In this document: piece by piece, positions 56,243-64,000 of the stretch
How positions within the stretch are numbered: the stretch's first letter is position 1
How the letters are laid out: every line of letters starts with the position of its first letter
Translations under genes and position numbers: made by a program
Notes under the pieces: model-generated
Told to the model about the DNA's origin: nothing
What the model saw: the letters and a program-made list of their open reading frames with translations, nothing else
The model's database searches: none
DNA from: Roseiarcus sp963776665
Lineage (GTDB): Bacteria; Pseudomonadota; Alphaproteobacteria; Rhizobiales; Beijerinckiaceae
Reading direction: 5' to 3'
Assembly: GCA_963776665.1 (NCBI GenBank)
Contig: CAVZNQ010000038.1
Span: forward strand, 186,001-250,000
DNA length: 64,000 bases

Positions 56243-56923
56243 TTATTTCACTGGCGGGAAAGCCAGCACCTCGCCGGTATAGGTCTCGACAACTTCGCTG
56301 AACGGTTCGCCGTCGGGCGTCGAAAGCACCGCGCGGTGCTCGAGCACATGGTCGGGAATCGCGAGCGCGCCCGCTTCGTCTGGGGCCGCCGATGCGCCCA
56401 TCTCCCAGCCCTTGGGCAGCGGGCGCCACAGCAAGTCCGCCGAGAGGGTATGGCGGCGGAAGCGGAGCGCGCCGACCGCCTTGCCGAACGGCGTGTCGGT
56501 CGTCTCCAGCAGATGGTTCATCTCGGGCGTGAGCCGCGCCGGCACGTACCAGTTGTCGGCTTCCGACAGCACGTGGTCGCCGCATTTGAGCCGAACGCGC
56601 CGGTAGCCGAGCGGCTCGTCCGGCTTGACGTCGAGCGCTGCGCGCACCTCCACGGTCGCGTCCTTGTCGGCGTCATGCACGCGCTCGGCGACGATCAGGG
56701 CCGGATCGGCCAGCCGGTGATCGGCACACCAGCGCTCGAGCGTCAGCGTCGCGCTGTCATGGCTCAAAAGGTCGGCGTTGAGGCTCTCGATCAGCGCCAG
56801 CGCCTCAAGCCGGCCGACCAAGCTCGCCGACCATGGCGCGCGCTCTGCGGCAAGCACGCTTGCCCCCGTGGCCAGCCATACCCCCACCGCCGCAGTCAGC
56901 CGTCTCAAGGCCGTCCCGTTCAT
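56243..56923 (-). CDS. Secreted protein with chorismate-lyase/UTRA-like fold
   Basis: 226 residues with a signal peptide (cleavage near VLA|AE). The domain contains YRRVRLKCGDHVLSEADNWY, VPARLTPEMN, DTPFGKAV and GEPFSEVVETYTGEVL, a pattern that recalls the UbiC/UTRA alpha-beta fold (including an R-x-R strand and LSEAD-x-WY). It is probably not a functional UbiC because it appears exported. Function unknown. The ATG overlaps the stop of the ABC-F gene (ATGA), suggesting co-expression. Confidence 0.6.
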   Translation of the reverse strand: MNGTALRRLTAAVGVWLATGASVLAAERAPWSASLVGRLEALALIESLNADLLSHDSATLTLERWCADHRLADPALIVAERVHDADKDATVEVRAALDVKPDEPLGYRRVRLKCGDHVLSEADNWYVPARLTPEMNHLLETTDTPFGKAVGALRFRRHTLSADLLWRPLPKGWEMGASAAPDEAGALAIPDHVLEHRAVLSTPDGEPFSEVVETYTGEVLAFPPVK

Positions 56924-58774
56924 GTCCCTTCGGCCTCGGCCGACAATTCGAACCACGCCTGTTCGCTCGCGGTCAAGGCGCGCTCGAGCTCGACGCGCTT
57001 CCCCGCCAGATCGGCGATTTTCCCCGCGTCGCCGCCGCGCGCGCTCGCCTGAGCCAGCGCCTCGTCGACCCGGCGCAGGAGATCCTGGAAGCGGTTCATC
57101 TTGTCTTCGAGCGCCTGAAGCTCGCGTTTGAGCGGCGCCGGCTCGCGCCTCGGTCTTGCCGCCGGCGCATTCGAAGGAGGCTCGCGCTTGCGCGCCTGGG
57201 CCGGCCGCGCGTCAGCGCCGAGCACGAAGCGGCCGTAGTCGGCGAGATCGCCGTCGAACGGCTTCACCGTTCCGTTCGCGGTCAGCCACAGCCGGTCGAC
57301 GCAGGCTTCGAGCAGACGGCGATCGTGCGAGACGAGGATGCAGGCGCCCTCGTAGTCGTTGATCGCCTCGATCAATTCGCCGCGGCTGTCGATGTCGAGG
57401 TGGTTGGTAGGCTCGTCGAGGATGAGGAGCTGGGGTCCGTCGAAGGCGGCGAGGCCCATCATGAGGCGCGCCTTCTCGCCGCCCGACAGCGCCTCGATCC
57501 TGGTCGCGGCGCGGGCGCCGGAGAAGCCGATCATCGCCGCCCGGCCGCGGATCTTCGATTCCGGCTGCCCGCGCATGCGTTCGGCGACATGGTCGTAGAC
57601 GCTGCCGCCTGGATCGAGCTCGTCGATCTGGTGCTGGGCGAAATATCCGACCTGAAGCTTGCTGGCCCGCGTCATCTTGCCCGCCATCGGCGTCGAGCCG
57701 GCCGGCGACCAGCTTGGCGAAGGTCGATTTGCCGTTGCCGTTCGGGCCGAGGAGGCCGATACGGTCGTCGTCGGCGAGCGTGAGGTCGATGCGCGCGAGC
57801 ACCGCGCGCCCCTCGTAGCCGGCGCTGACGTTCTCCATCGTCACGATCGGCGGACTCAGCCGCCGCGCGACCGGCGGCCACTTGAACGGCTGGACGGTCT
57901 CGTCGACGATCGCCGCGATCGGCTCCATTTTGGCCAGCATCTTGATGCGCGACTGGGCCTGAACCGCCTTCGACGCCTTGGCGCGAAAACGGTCGACGAA
58001 GGCCTGCAAATGGGCGCGCCGCTCCTCCTGCTTCTTGATCGCCTTGCCCGCGAGAATTTGGCTCTCGCGGCGCTGGCGCTCGAAGCTCGAGTAGCCGCCG
58101 CTCCACAAGGTCAGCTTGCCGCGCTCGAGGTGAAGGATCTGATTGGCGACGTCGTCGAGCAGATCGCGGTCATGGCTGATGACGACGATCGTCGCGGGGC
58201 AGCTCTTCAGATAGTCGGTGAGCCACAGCACGCCTTCGAGGTCGAGATAGTTGGTCGGTTCGTCGAGAAGCAGGAGGTCGGGCTCGGAGAACAGCACCGC
58301 GGCGAGCGCCACCCGCATACGCCAGCCGCCGGAATATTCTGCGAGCGCCCGGCCCTGCGCCGCCTCGTCGAAGCCGAGCCCCTTGAGGATTCGCGCCGCC
58401 CGCGCCGGCGCGGTATGAGCGCCGATATCGAGGAGGCGGGTGTGAATTTCGGCGATGCGGCCGGGATCGGCCGCGACTTCCGCTTCGGCGAGGAGCGCCG
58501 CGCGCTCGCGGTCGGCCGAGAGGACGAAGTCGATCAGGCTTTCCGGTCCGCCCGGCGCCTCCTGCTCGACGCTGCCGACGCGCAAGCCTTTCGGTGCGAT
58601 GACTTCGCCGCTCTCGGGCGCGAGCTCGCCGCGGATCAGGCGGAAAAGTGTGGTCTTGCCGGCGCCGTTGCGTCCGACGAGCCCGACATGCGCTCCTGAA
58701 GGCAGCGCCGCCGTGGCGCTGTCGATCAGGAGGCGCTCGCCGAGCCTATAGGTCAGGGCGCTGATATGGAGCAT
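56920..58774 (-). CDS. ABC-F family ATPase (Uup/EttA-like), frameshifted
   Basis: About 617 residues, soluble with two ATPase domains and no membrane segment; such ABC-F proteins act on ribosomes or in DNA-repair contexts. Domain 1 has GRNGAGKTTLFRL, signature YSGGWRMR and LLLLDEPTNYLDL; the linker is rich in Arg/Lys; domain 2 has GPNGNGKSTFAKLV, LSGGEKARL and LLILDEPTNHLD. A break near 57690 (one extra base) between GRLD and PMAGKMTRASKLQ interrupts domain 2; neighbouring motifs are intact, so it is probably an assembly indel. A C-terminal coiled coil follows, as in Uup. Confidence 0.9.
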
Positions 58775-58829
58775 GGCGAGCTTTTCGCCCGCCGGGCTCG
58801 CGCTGGCAAGACTGCGGGGGCTTGTCGGC

Positions 58830-59542
58830 TCAGGCCTTCTTCGGCGCGTCGAGCAAAGCGGATTCGCGGAACAGGAACGCCTGCGGCGCCGGCGCCGATG
58901 AGCGGGGCGATGATGAACAGCCATAGCCTGGCGACGGCTTCCGGCTTCGAGGCGATTCCGACCAGCGCCGGGCCGATCGAGCGCGCCGGATTGACCGAGG
59001 TGCCGGTGATGTTGATGCCGACGAGGTGGATGACGACCAGCGTCAGCCCGATGGCGAGGCCGGCGAAGCCGGTCGGCGCGAACGGATGGGTGACGCCGAG
59101 AATGCACACCAGGAACAGGAAGGTCGCCACCACTTCGAACACGAAAGCGGAGACGACATTGTATTCGCCGAGATAGCCCGCGCCCCAGCCGTTCTGGCCG
59201 AGCCCGCCGTTCCACCCTTGAGCCTTGCCGGACAGGATCAGATAGAGCACGACCGCGCCGACGATCGCGCCCAGAACCTGGGCGACCCAGTAGCTCAGCA
59301 TGTCGGGCAGACTCATCCGGCCCGGCGACATAGACGCCGAAGCTCACCGCCGGATTGACGTGGCAGCCGGAGATCGGCCCGATGCCATAGGCCATGGCGA
59401 CAATGGCGAAGCCGAACGCGCTCGCGATTCCCAAGAGGTCGATCGCCCCCGGCCCCGATCCCATGCTCCCGACCACCGCCGCCCCGCAGCCGAAAAACAC
59501 CAGCGCAAAGGTTCCAATAAACTCAGCCGCCTGCTTGTTCAT
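58830..59542 (-). CDS. aqpZ: Aquaporin Z, two frame breaks
   Basis: Water channel of about 237 residues with six membrane helices. The start MNKQAAEFIGTFALVFFGCG and the two NPA boxes (HVNPAVSF and TSVNPARS) are intact. Two extra bases break the frame: one near 59320 (VAG|RMSLPDM) and one near 58875 (AAGV|LFRESALLDAPKKA). Joining the three frames gives a complete AqpZ. Two independent breaks in 700 bp could mean decay, but the rest is so well conserved that consensus error is more likely. Confidence 0.87.
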
Positions 59543-59764
59543 GCCCGTCCCCTCCGTGACCCGCGCCCCAGGCGGCGGACGGCGCTTATAGCGATCGTTC
59601 CGGCTTCCGAAAAGGGCCTGCGTCGGCGGCGTGCCGCGCCGAGGCGCCTTGGTCCGGCCGCGCGGCGTTGCTTTCGCGGGGCCCCCGGCTATATAAGCGT
59701 CGCCTTTTCGAATAACGCCCTTGCTGAACGGCGCGGCTTTCGCGTCGCCGGAGCCACCGCCGCC

Positions 59765-60151
59765 GTGCTGATCACTCCCGCCTACGCGCAAGCTGCCGGC
59801 TCCTCCCTGTTCGGGGCGAGCGACACGCTGGTCCAGCTGGTGCCGATCGTCGCCATGATCGCGATCGTCTATTTCGTGCTCTGGCGGCCGCAGCAGCGCC
59901 GCGCCAAGGAGCAGCGCGAGATGGTTCAGGCGGCGCGGCGCGGCGATGTCGTCGTCACCACCGGCGGCCTGATCGGCAAGGTCACCAAATCGGTCGACGA
60001 CAACGAGGTCGAGTTCGAGATCGCCCCGAACGTGCGCGCGCGCCTCGCCCGCTCCGGCATCGCCGAAGTGCGCGCGAAGGGCGAACCGGTCAAGGACCCC
60101 GCGCCGCCGGCCAAGTCGCCGCCGGCCAAGAAGGACGCGCCGAACTCTTGA
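59765..60151 (+). CDS. yajC: Preprotein translocase subunit YajC
   Basis: 128 residues. Small inner-membrane partner of SecDF. A single membrane helix (VQLVPIVAMIAIVYFVLW) is followed by RPQQRRAKEQREM and the conserved GDVVVTTGGLIGKV segment. The GTG start is chosen because LITPAYAQ is the typical N-terminus; farther in-frame sequence upstream is Arg-rich non-conserved. It stands 59 bp upstream of secD, forming the usual yajC-secD-secF order. Confidence 0.92.
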   Translation: MLITPAYAQAAGSSLFGASDTLVQLVPIVAMIAIVYFVLWRPQQRRAKEQREMVQAARRGDVVVTTGGLIGKVTKSVDDNEVEFEIAPNVRARLARSGIAEVRAKGEPVKDPAPPAKSPPAKKDAPNS

Positions 60152-60210
60152 CGACGGCGCGGCGGCCCCGTCCTGGGCGCTGTCGAGTCCCCTGCTAGAT
60201 AGAAAGCCTG

Positions 60211-61800
60211 ATGCTCCGTTTCGCTACCTGGAAATTGGCCTCGGTCCTGGCGCTCGTTGCGGCCGCGGTTCTCGTCATCTTGCCGAGCTTCATGCCGGCG
60301 CAGGCGGTCGACGCGCTCGCCGCGCGGGCGCCGAGCTTCATTCCATTGCGCCAGCTCGTGCTCGGCCTCGATTTGCAGGGCGGCGCCTATCTTCTGATGG
60401 AGGTCGACGCCGCCTCGGTGATCAAAAGCCAGGTCGAGGCGCTGCGCGACGACGTGCGACAGAAGCTGCGTGACGGCAAGATCGCCATCTCCGGCGGCAT
60501 CGCTGTCGAGCCGCGCGGCGTCATGGTCCGCATCGCCGACCCGGGCGAGCGCGCGAAGGCCCTCGATCTCCTGCAGTCGTTGAGCCAGCCGATCGGCGGC
60601 CCGCTGGCGGCGGGGAACGGCCGAACGCTCGACGTGAAGCAAACCGACGACGGGGTGCGGCTGACGCTGACGGATCCGGCGACCGCCGACAAGGTGCGTC
60701 ACGCGGTCGCGCAATCGATCGAGGTGCTCAACCGTCGCATCAATGCGATGGGCACCAAGGAGACGGTCATTCAGCAGCAAGGCCCGAACCGTGTCCTGAT
60801 CGAAGCGCCGGGCAGCCAGGATACGACGGCGCTCAAGAACATGATCGGCCAGACCGCCAAGCTTGAATTCCGCCTGGCCGCCGATCCGGGCGATCCGACG
60901 AACGAGATCGAGACGCTACCGATGCAGAAGGGCGGCGGAACGGTCCAGGTCCAGAGGCGGGTCATGGTCGACGGCGAAGATCTGGTCGACGCGCAGCAGA
61001 GCTTCGACCAGCAGACCGGCGAGCCCGACGTCACCTTCCGCTTCAACCTTCGCGGCGGGCAGAAGTTCGGCCAGGTGACGTCGGCGAACGTCGGCCGGCC
61101 GTTCGCCATCGTGCTCGACGGCAAGGTCATTTCGGCCCCGGTCATCCGGTCCCCGATCACCGGCGGGACCGGCCAGATCACTGGCAATTTCAGCCTGGAC
61201 GAGGCGTCCAGCCTGGCGATTCTGCTGCGCGCGGGCGCGCTGCCGGCCAAGCTTACGGTGATCGAGGAGCGCACCGTCGGCCCCGGCCTCGGCCAGGACT
61301 CGATCGACGCCGGGAAACGCGCAGCCTATGTCGGGGCGGCGCTGGTCGTCGTCTACATGATCGCCACCTACGGGATATTCGGCGTGTTCGCCGATCTGGC
61401 GCTGGCGGTGCATATTCTCCTCATCTTCGCCTCGATGGCGCTGCTTGGCGCGACGCTCACCTTGCCCGGCATCGCCGGCATCGTCTTTACGATCGGCATG
61501 GCGGTCGATTCGAACGTCCTCATCTACGAGCGCATCCGCGAGGAGGCGCATCTCGGCCGCTCGGTCATTTCCGCCCTCGACGCCGGTTTCCGGCGCGCCT
61601 TCGCCACGATCATCGACTCCAACGTCACCATGTTCGTGGCGGCGCTGATTCTCTACCTGTTCGGGTCAGGCGCGGTCCGCGGCTTCGCCGTCTCCCTCGG
61701 CCTCGGCATTCTGACGTCGGTCATCACCGCGGTCACCATGACACGGATGATGATCGCGCTCTGGTATCATCGCTCGCGGCCCAAGACCCTTCCGATATGA
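60211..61800 (+). CDS. secD: Protein translocase subunit SecD
   Basis: 529 residues. Uses the proton gradient to aid the later steps of Sec export. N-terminal helix, large periplasmic domain with the D1 motif VLGLDLQGGAYLLMEVD, and C-terminal membrane bundle with VDSNVLIYERIREE and GFRRAFATIIDSN. No frame break. It is followed by secF after 49 bp. Length is normal for the alphaproteobacterial form. Confidence 0.96.
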   Translation: MLRFATWKLASVLALVAAAVLVILPSFMPAQAVDALAARAPSFIPLRQLVLGLDLQGGAYLLMEVDAASVIKSQVEALRDDVRQKLRDGKIAISGGIAVEPRGVMVRIADPGERAKALDLLQSLSQPIGGPLAAGNGRTLDVKQTDDGVRLTLTDPATADKVRHAVAQSIEVLNRRINAMGTKETVIQQQGPNRVLIEAPGSQDTTALKNMIGQTAKLEFRLAADPGDPTNEIETLPMQKGGGTVQVQRRVMVDGEDLVDAQQSFDQQTGEPDVTFRFNLRGGQKFGQVTSANVGRPFAIVLDGKVISAPVIRSPITGGTGQITGNFSLDEASSLAILLRAGALPAKLTVIEERTVGPGLGQDSIDAGKRAAYVGAALVVVYMIATYGIFGVFADLALAVHILLIFASMALLGATLTLPGIAGIVFTIGMAVDSNVLIYERIREEAHLGRSVISALDAGFRRAFATIIDSNVTMFVAALILYLFGSGAVRGFAVSLGLGILTSVITAVTMTRMMIALWYHRSRPKTLPI

Positions 61801-61849
61801 TCGAGCCTGCGGATATGAGCGCTCCGAAGCTGAAACCGGATCTTGCGGC

Positions 61850-62809
61850 ATGAAACTGCTTCGCCTCGCGCCCGAGAACACCAAGTTCGGCTTCATGCGG
61901 TTCCGGCGCGTGAGCTATCCGCTGTCGGCGGCGCTGTCGATCGTCTCGGTGCTGATGTTCCTGTTCGTGGGCATGAATTTCGGCATCGACTTCGCCGGCG
62001 GCACCCAGGTCGACATGCGCGCCAAGAGCGGCGAAGCCAATGTCGCCGATATTCGCGCCAAGGGCGAGAGCCTCGGCGTGGGACCGGTCGAAGTCCAGCG
62101 GATCGGGGCCGAATCCGACGTTCTGCTGCGACTCGGCGTCCAGCCCGGCGGCGACGCCGGCCAGCAGACCGCGATCGCCAAGCTCAAGGACGCCTTCGGC
62201 GCCGACTACGAGTTCCGCAGCGTCGATTCAGTCGGCCCGACCATTTCCTCCGAGCTCGTCCAGCGCGGCACCCTCGGCGTCGTCGTCGCCATCCTCGCGG
62301 TCCTGACTTATTTGTGGTTCCGGTTCGAGTGGCAGTTTGCGGTCGGGGCGATCATCGGCACGATGCACGACCTCCTGCTGACGGTCGGCTTCTTCTGCGT
62401 CACCCAGCTCGAGTTCAACCAGACCTCGATCGCGGCGATCCTCACCATCGTCGGCTATTCCCTCAACGAGACGGTCGTCGTGCTCGATCGCATTCGCGAG
62501 GTGATGCGCAAATACAAGCGCCTGTCGACCGCCGAGATCATCGACATGTCGATCAACGCGGTCCTGCCGCGCACCATCATGACCGCGACCACCGTCTTTC
62601 TCGCGCTGCTGGCGCTCTTCTTCCTCGGCGGCCATGTCATCCGCTCGTTCTCGGCGGCGATGATCTGGGGCATTTTCGTCGCCACCTATTCGTCAATCTT
62701 CATCTGCTCGCCGATGCTCATCTACATGGGCGTACGCGCTGACGCCTTCGACAAGATGCGGGAAAAGGACGTGGCCGGCGAGGATGTGAAGGCGAAGGAG
62801 AAGGCGTGA
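61850..62809 (+). CDS. secF: Protein translocase subunit SecF
   Basis: 319 residues. Partner of SecD. Six predicted membrane helices with the SecF motifs FGIDFAGGTQVDMR near residue 45, VVVLDRIREVMRKY, and RTIMTATTVFLALLALF. The stop overlaps the next ATG (ATGA-like), placing Mth938-type and squalene-synthase-like genes in the same transcript. Intact. Confidence 0.96.
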   Translation: MKLLRLAPENTKFGFMRFRRVSYPLSAALSIVSVLMFLFVGMNFGIDFAGGTQVDMRAKSGEANVADIRAKGESLGVGPVEVQRIGAESDVLLRLGVQPGGDAGQQTAIAKLKDAFGADYEFRSVDSVGPTISSELVQRGTLGVVVAILAVLTYLWFRFEWQFAVGAIIGTMHDLLLTVGFFCVTQLEFNQTSIAAILTIVGYSLNETVVVLDRIREVMRKYKRLSTAEIIDMSINAVLPRTIMTATTVFLALLALFFLGGHVIRSFSAAMIWGIFVATYSSIFICSPMLIYMGVRADAFDKMREKDVAGEDVKAKEKA

Positions 62810-63204
62810 CTTCGGCGCTCTCGCGGCCTGCCTTCGCGCCCGGCAGGCATCCGATCGCGGCGTATGGAGCCGGCGCCTTCGCTTTCGCCGGCATGTCGCA
62901 CGAGGGCTCGATCCTGGCGACGCCGCAGGGGGTGAGAGCGATCGATGTCGCGAGCGTCGGCGATCTCGATGAGATCGCGCTCGCCCCGCTCATCGCCGAG
63001 TGCGCCGATCGGCCGGGATCGATCGAGCTTCTCATCGTCGGGACTGGCGCCCGCATGGCGCCGCTCGGGCGGCCGTTGAAGGACGCGCTCAAGCGCGCGG
63101 GTTTGCGCTTCGAAGCGATGGCGACCGGTCCGGCGCTCCGGGTCTACAACGTCATGCAGTCGGAAGACCGGCGCGTCGCGGCGGCGCTGATCGCCGCGCC
63201 GTGA
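62806..63204 (+). CDS. Mth938/NDUFAF3-family domain protein
   Basis: 132 residues of the DUF498 fold, related to mitochondrial complex I assembly factor NDUFAF3. The typical ELLIVGTGARMAPL and LRFEAMATGPALRVYNVM segments are present. Bacterial function is unproven; the conserved place between secF and a squalene/phytoene-synthase-like gene, whose mitochondrial relative NDUFAF6 is also a complex I factor, suggests a shared role in respiratory-complex assembly (inference). Confidence 0.87.
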   Translation: MTSALSRPAFAPGRHPIAAYGAGAFAFAGMSHEGSILATPQGVRAIDVASVGDLDEIALAPLIAECADRPGSIELLIVGTGARMAPLGRPLKDALKRAGLRFEAMATGPALRVYNVMQSEDRRVAAALIAAP

Positions 63205-64000
63205 GCGCGCGCCCGCCGCCGGGCGACGGCGCGCTCGGCGAGGCCCACCGACATTGCGCCGCGCTCGCCCGCGCTCAAAGCCGCGATCAGTGGCTCGCCT
63301 CGCTCTATGCGCCAGCAGGCGCGCGCGACGGGCTAAACGCGCTCGCGGCGTTCGATCACGAGATCCGTCAGGCGCACGCACGCGCTCGCGATCCCAATCT
63401 GGCGGCGATCCGGCTTGCATGGTGGCGCGGCGCCATCGCTGGCGAACGAGGGGAAGAAGCAGCGGGCAATCCGGTCGCGCTCGCGCTCTCCGCTGCGATC
63501 GACGTCTATGCGCTGCCCGCCGCCTGGTTCGAGGCGATGCTGGATGCGCGCCTGCAGGAGATCGCGCCGCAGGACGATTTCGACCTCGCCGCGTTTCGCG
63601 CCTTCGCCGGCGAGAGCGAGGGCGCGCGGCTCAGGCTGGCTTCGCTGATCGCGGCCGGGGGCGTCGAACTGGATGAGATGGACGCGCATGCGCCGGCCGG
63701 GATGGCGCTGGCGCTGACGCGCGTCATCGACGCGCTGCCGTTCAAGGCCGGTTCCGCGCCGACGCTCATTCCCGCCGACGTCGCCGCCCGCCACGGCGTG
63801 GGCGCGTCCGATTTCGACGCTCGGCGCGCGAGCGCGGGAGTCATCGCAGCCTGCGCCGAACTGCGCGGCCTCGCCCGCGACGAACTCGCCGAGGCGGAGC
63901 GGCGGCTGAAAGGCTCAAGCCCGGCGATCCTGCCGGCCTTCATTCCGCTCGGCGCCCTTGCGCCTCGACCTCGACCGGCTCGACCGCAATGCCGCGCGCC
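63201..64000 (+). CDS. Squalene/phytoene synthase-like protein (NDUFAF6-like), cut by window end
   Basis: GTG start overlapping the previous stop. The visible about 250 residues show the fold of trans-isoprenyl diphosphate synthases (RDQWLASLYAP, FDHEIRQ, IRLAWWR) but the Asp-rich DxxxD catalytic motifs are poor, as in NDUFAF6-like members. An extra base near 63957 breaks the frame at GAL|RLDLDRLDRNAA just before the window ends, so the 3' end is not available. Position after secDF-Mth938 is conserved in rhizobia. Confidence 0.8.
   Translation, partial: MSARPPPGDGALGEAHRHCAALARAQSRDQWLASLYAPAGARDGLNALAAFDHEIRQAHARARDPNLAAIRLAWWRGAIAGERGEEAAGNPVALALSAAIDVYALPAAWFEAMLDARLQEIAPQDDFDLAAFRAFAGESEGARLRLASLIAAGGVELDEMDAHAPAGMALALTRVIDALPFKAGSAPTLIPADVAARHGVGASDFDARRASAGVIAACAELRGLARDELAEAERRLKGSSPAILPAFIPLGALAPRPRPARPQCRA

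Noticed and set aside
1..64000. tRNA or rRNA genes
   Set aside because: No cloverleaf-like TTCGAAT/GTTCGAATC contexts with matching arms or conserved rRNA stretches were found by reading; a tRNA scan was not possible, so a missed short RNA cannot be excluded.

Overview
The window is 64 kb of GC-rich DNA whose gene content and gene order point to an alphaproteobacterium of the order Hyphomicrobiales (Rhizobiales). The blocks hflK-hflC-DUF2065-degP, lptF-lptG-lptD-pdxA-rsmA with divergent pepA-holC, and yajC-secD-secF-Mth938-phytoene/squalene-synthase-like are arranged as in that order. A free-standing pqqA and a heterotetrameric sarcosine oxidase operon would suit a methylotroph-related family such as Beijerinckiaceae or Methylocystaceae; that placement is inference. 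No rRNA, tRNA, CRISPR array or intact insertion sequence was recognised.

Layout. 1-5.3 kb: membrane proteolysis and envelope stress (hflK, cut by the window edge, hflC, DUF2065, degP), an M19 dipeptidase and a BigR/SqrR-like ArsR regulator. 5.3-13.4 kb (minus strand): an MFS exporter, rimO, a glutathionyl-hydroquinone reductase, an SDR and a fused indolepyruvate:ferredoxin oxidoreductase. 13.7-17.7 kb: a trehalose operon (otsB, GH15 glycosidase, otsA). 17.7-23.0 kb: aldo/keto reductase, recG, a GST with an extra C-terminal domain, a Gly/Tyr-rich lipoprotein and a PaaI-type thioesterase. 23.2-33.1 kb: the LPS-export and housekeeping block (rsmA, pdxA, lptD, lptG, lptF; divergent pepA, a secreted protein and holC), bracketed by two copies of an unusual repeat element. 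33.3-40.6 kb: pirin, a regulator remnant, a MarR regulator with two palindromic sites, a membrane protein, two tandem cyclase/TolB/TPR genes (the second decayed) and a C45 Ntn-hydrolase. 40.8-46.1 kb: a second degP, a CHAP-like hydrolase, a xylulokinase and an accessory stretch with a permease remnant and an orphan pqqA. 46.4-53.2 kb: soxBDAG, an ECF sigma factor with a SnoaL-like tail and a Gfa-family protein. 53.2-59.5 kb: two SDRs, an ICMT-like methyltransferase, a crotonase, a secreted UbiC-like protein, an ABC-F ATPase and aquaporin Z. 59.7-64 kb: the Sec accessory operon, running off the window end.

About a dozen genes, several normally essential (rsmA, lptD), each carry one or two single-base indels that split an otherwise family-like protein. 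Most are +1 insertions. This looks like residual consensus error in the assembly rather than biology, so these genes are annotated as single loci with the break marked. The cyclase copy at 37.7-39.5 kb is different: it has several breaks and has lost its 3' end, so it is called a pseudogene.

The most unusual signal is a composite intergenic element present twice, immediately 3' of rsmA and of holC. It has a partly conserved head, five 20-22 bp units built on CGGAAGGAAATCCAA, and an AT-rich tail at exactly the same spacing in both copies. Other points of interest are the orphan pqqA with its own promoter, a probable leaderless autoregulated marR with a matching second operator, the missing surA between lptD and pdxA, and an ArsR protein with Cys42 and Cys108 placed as in persulfide sensors.
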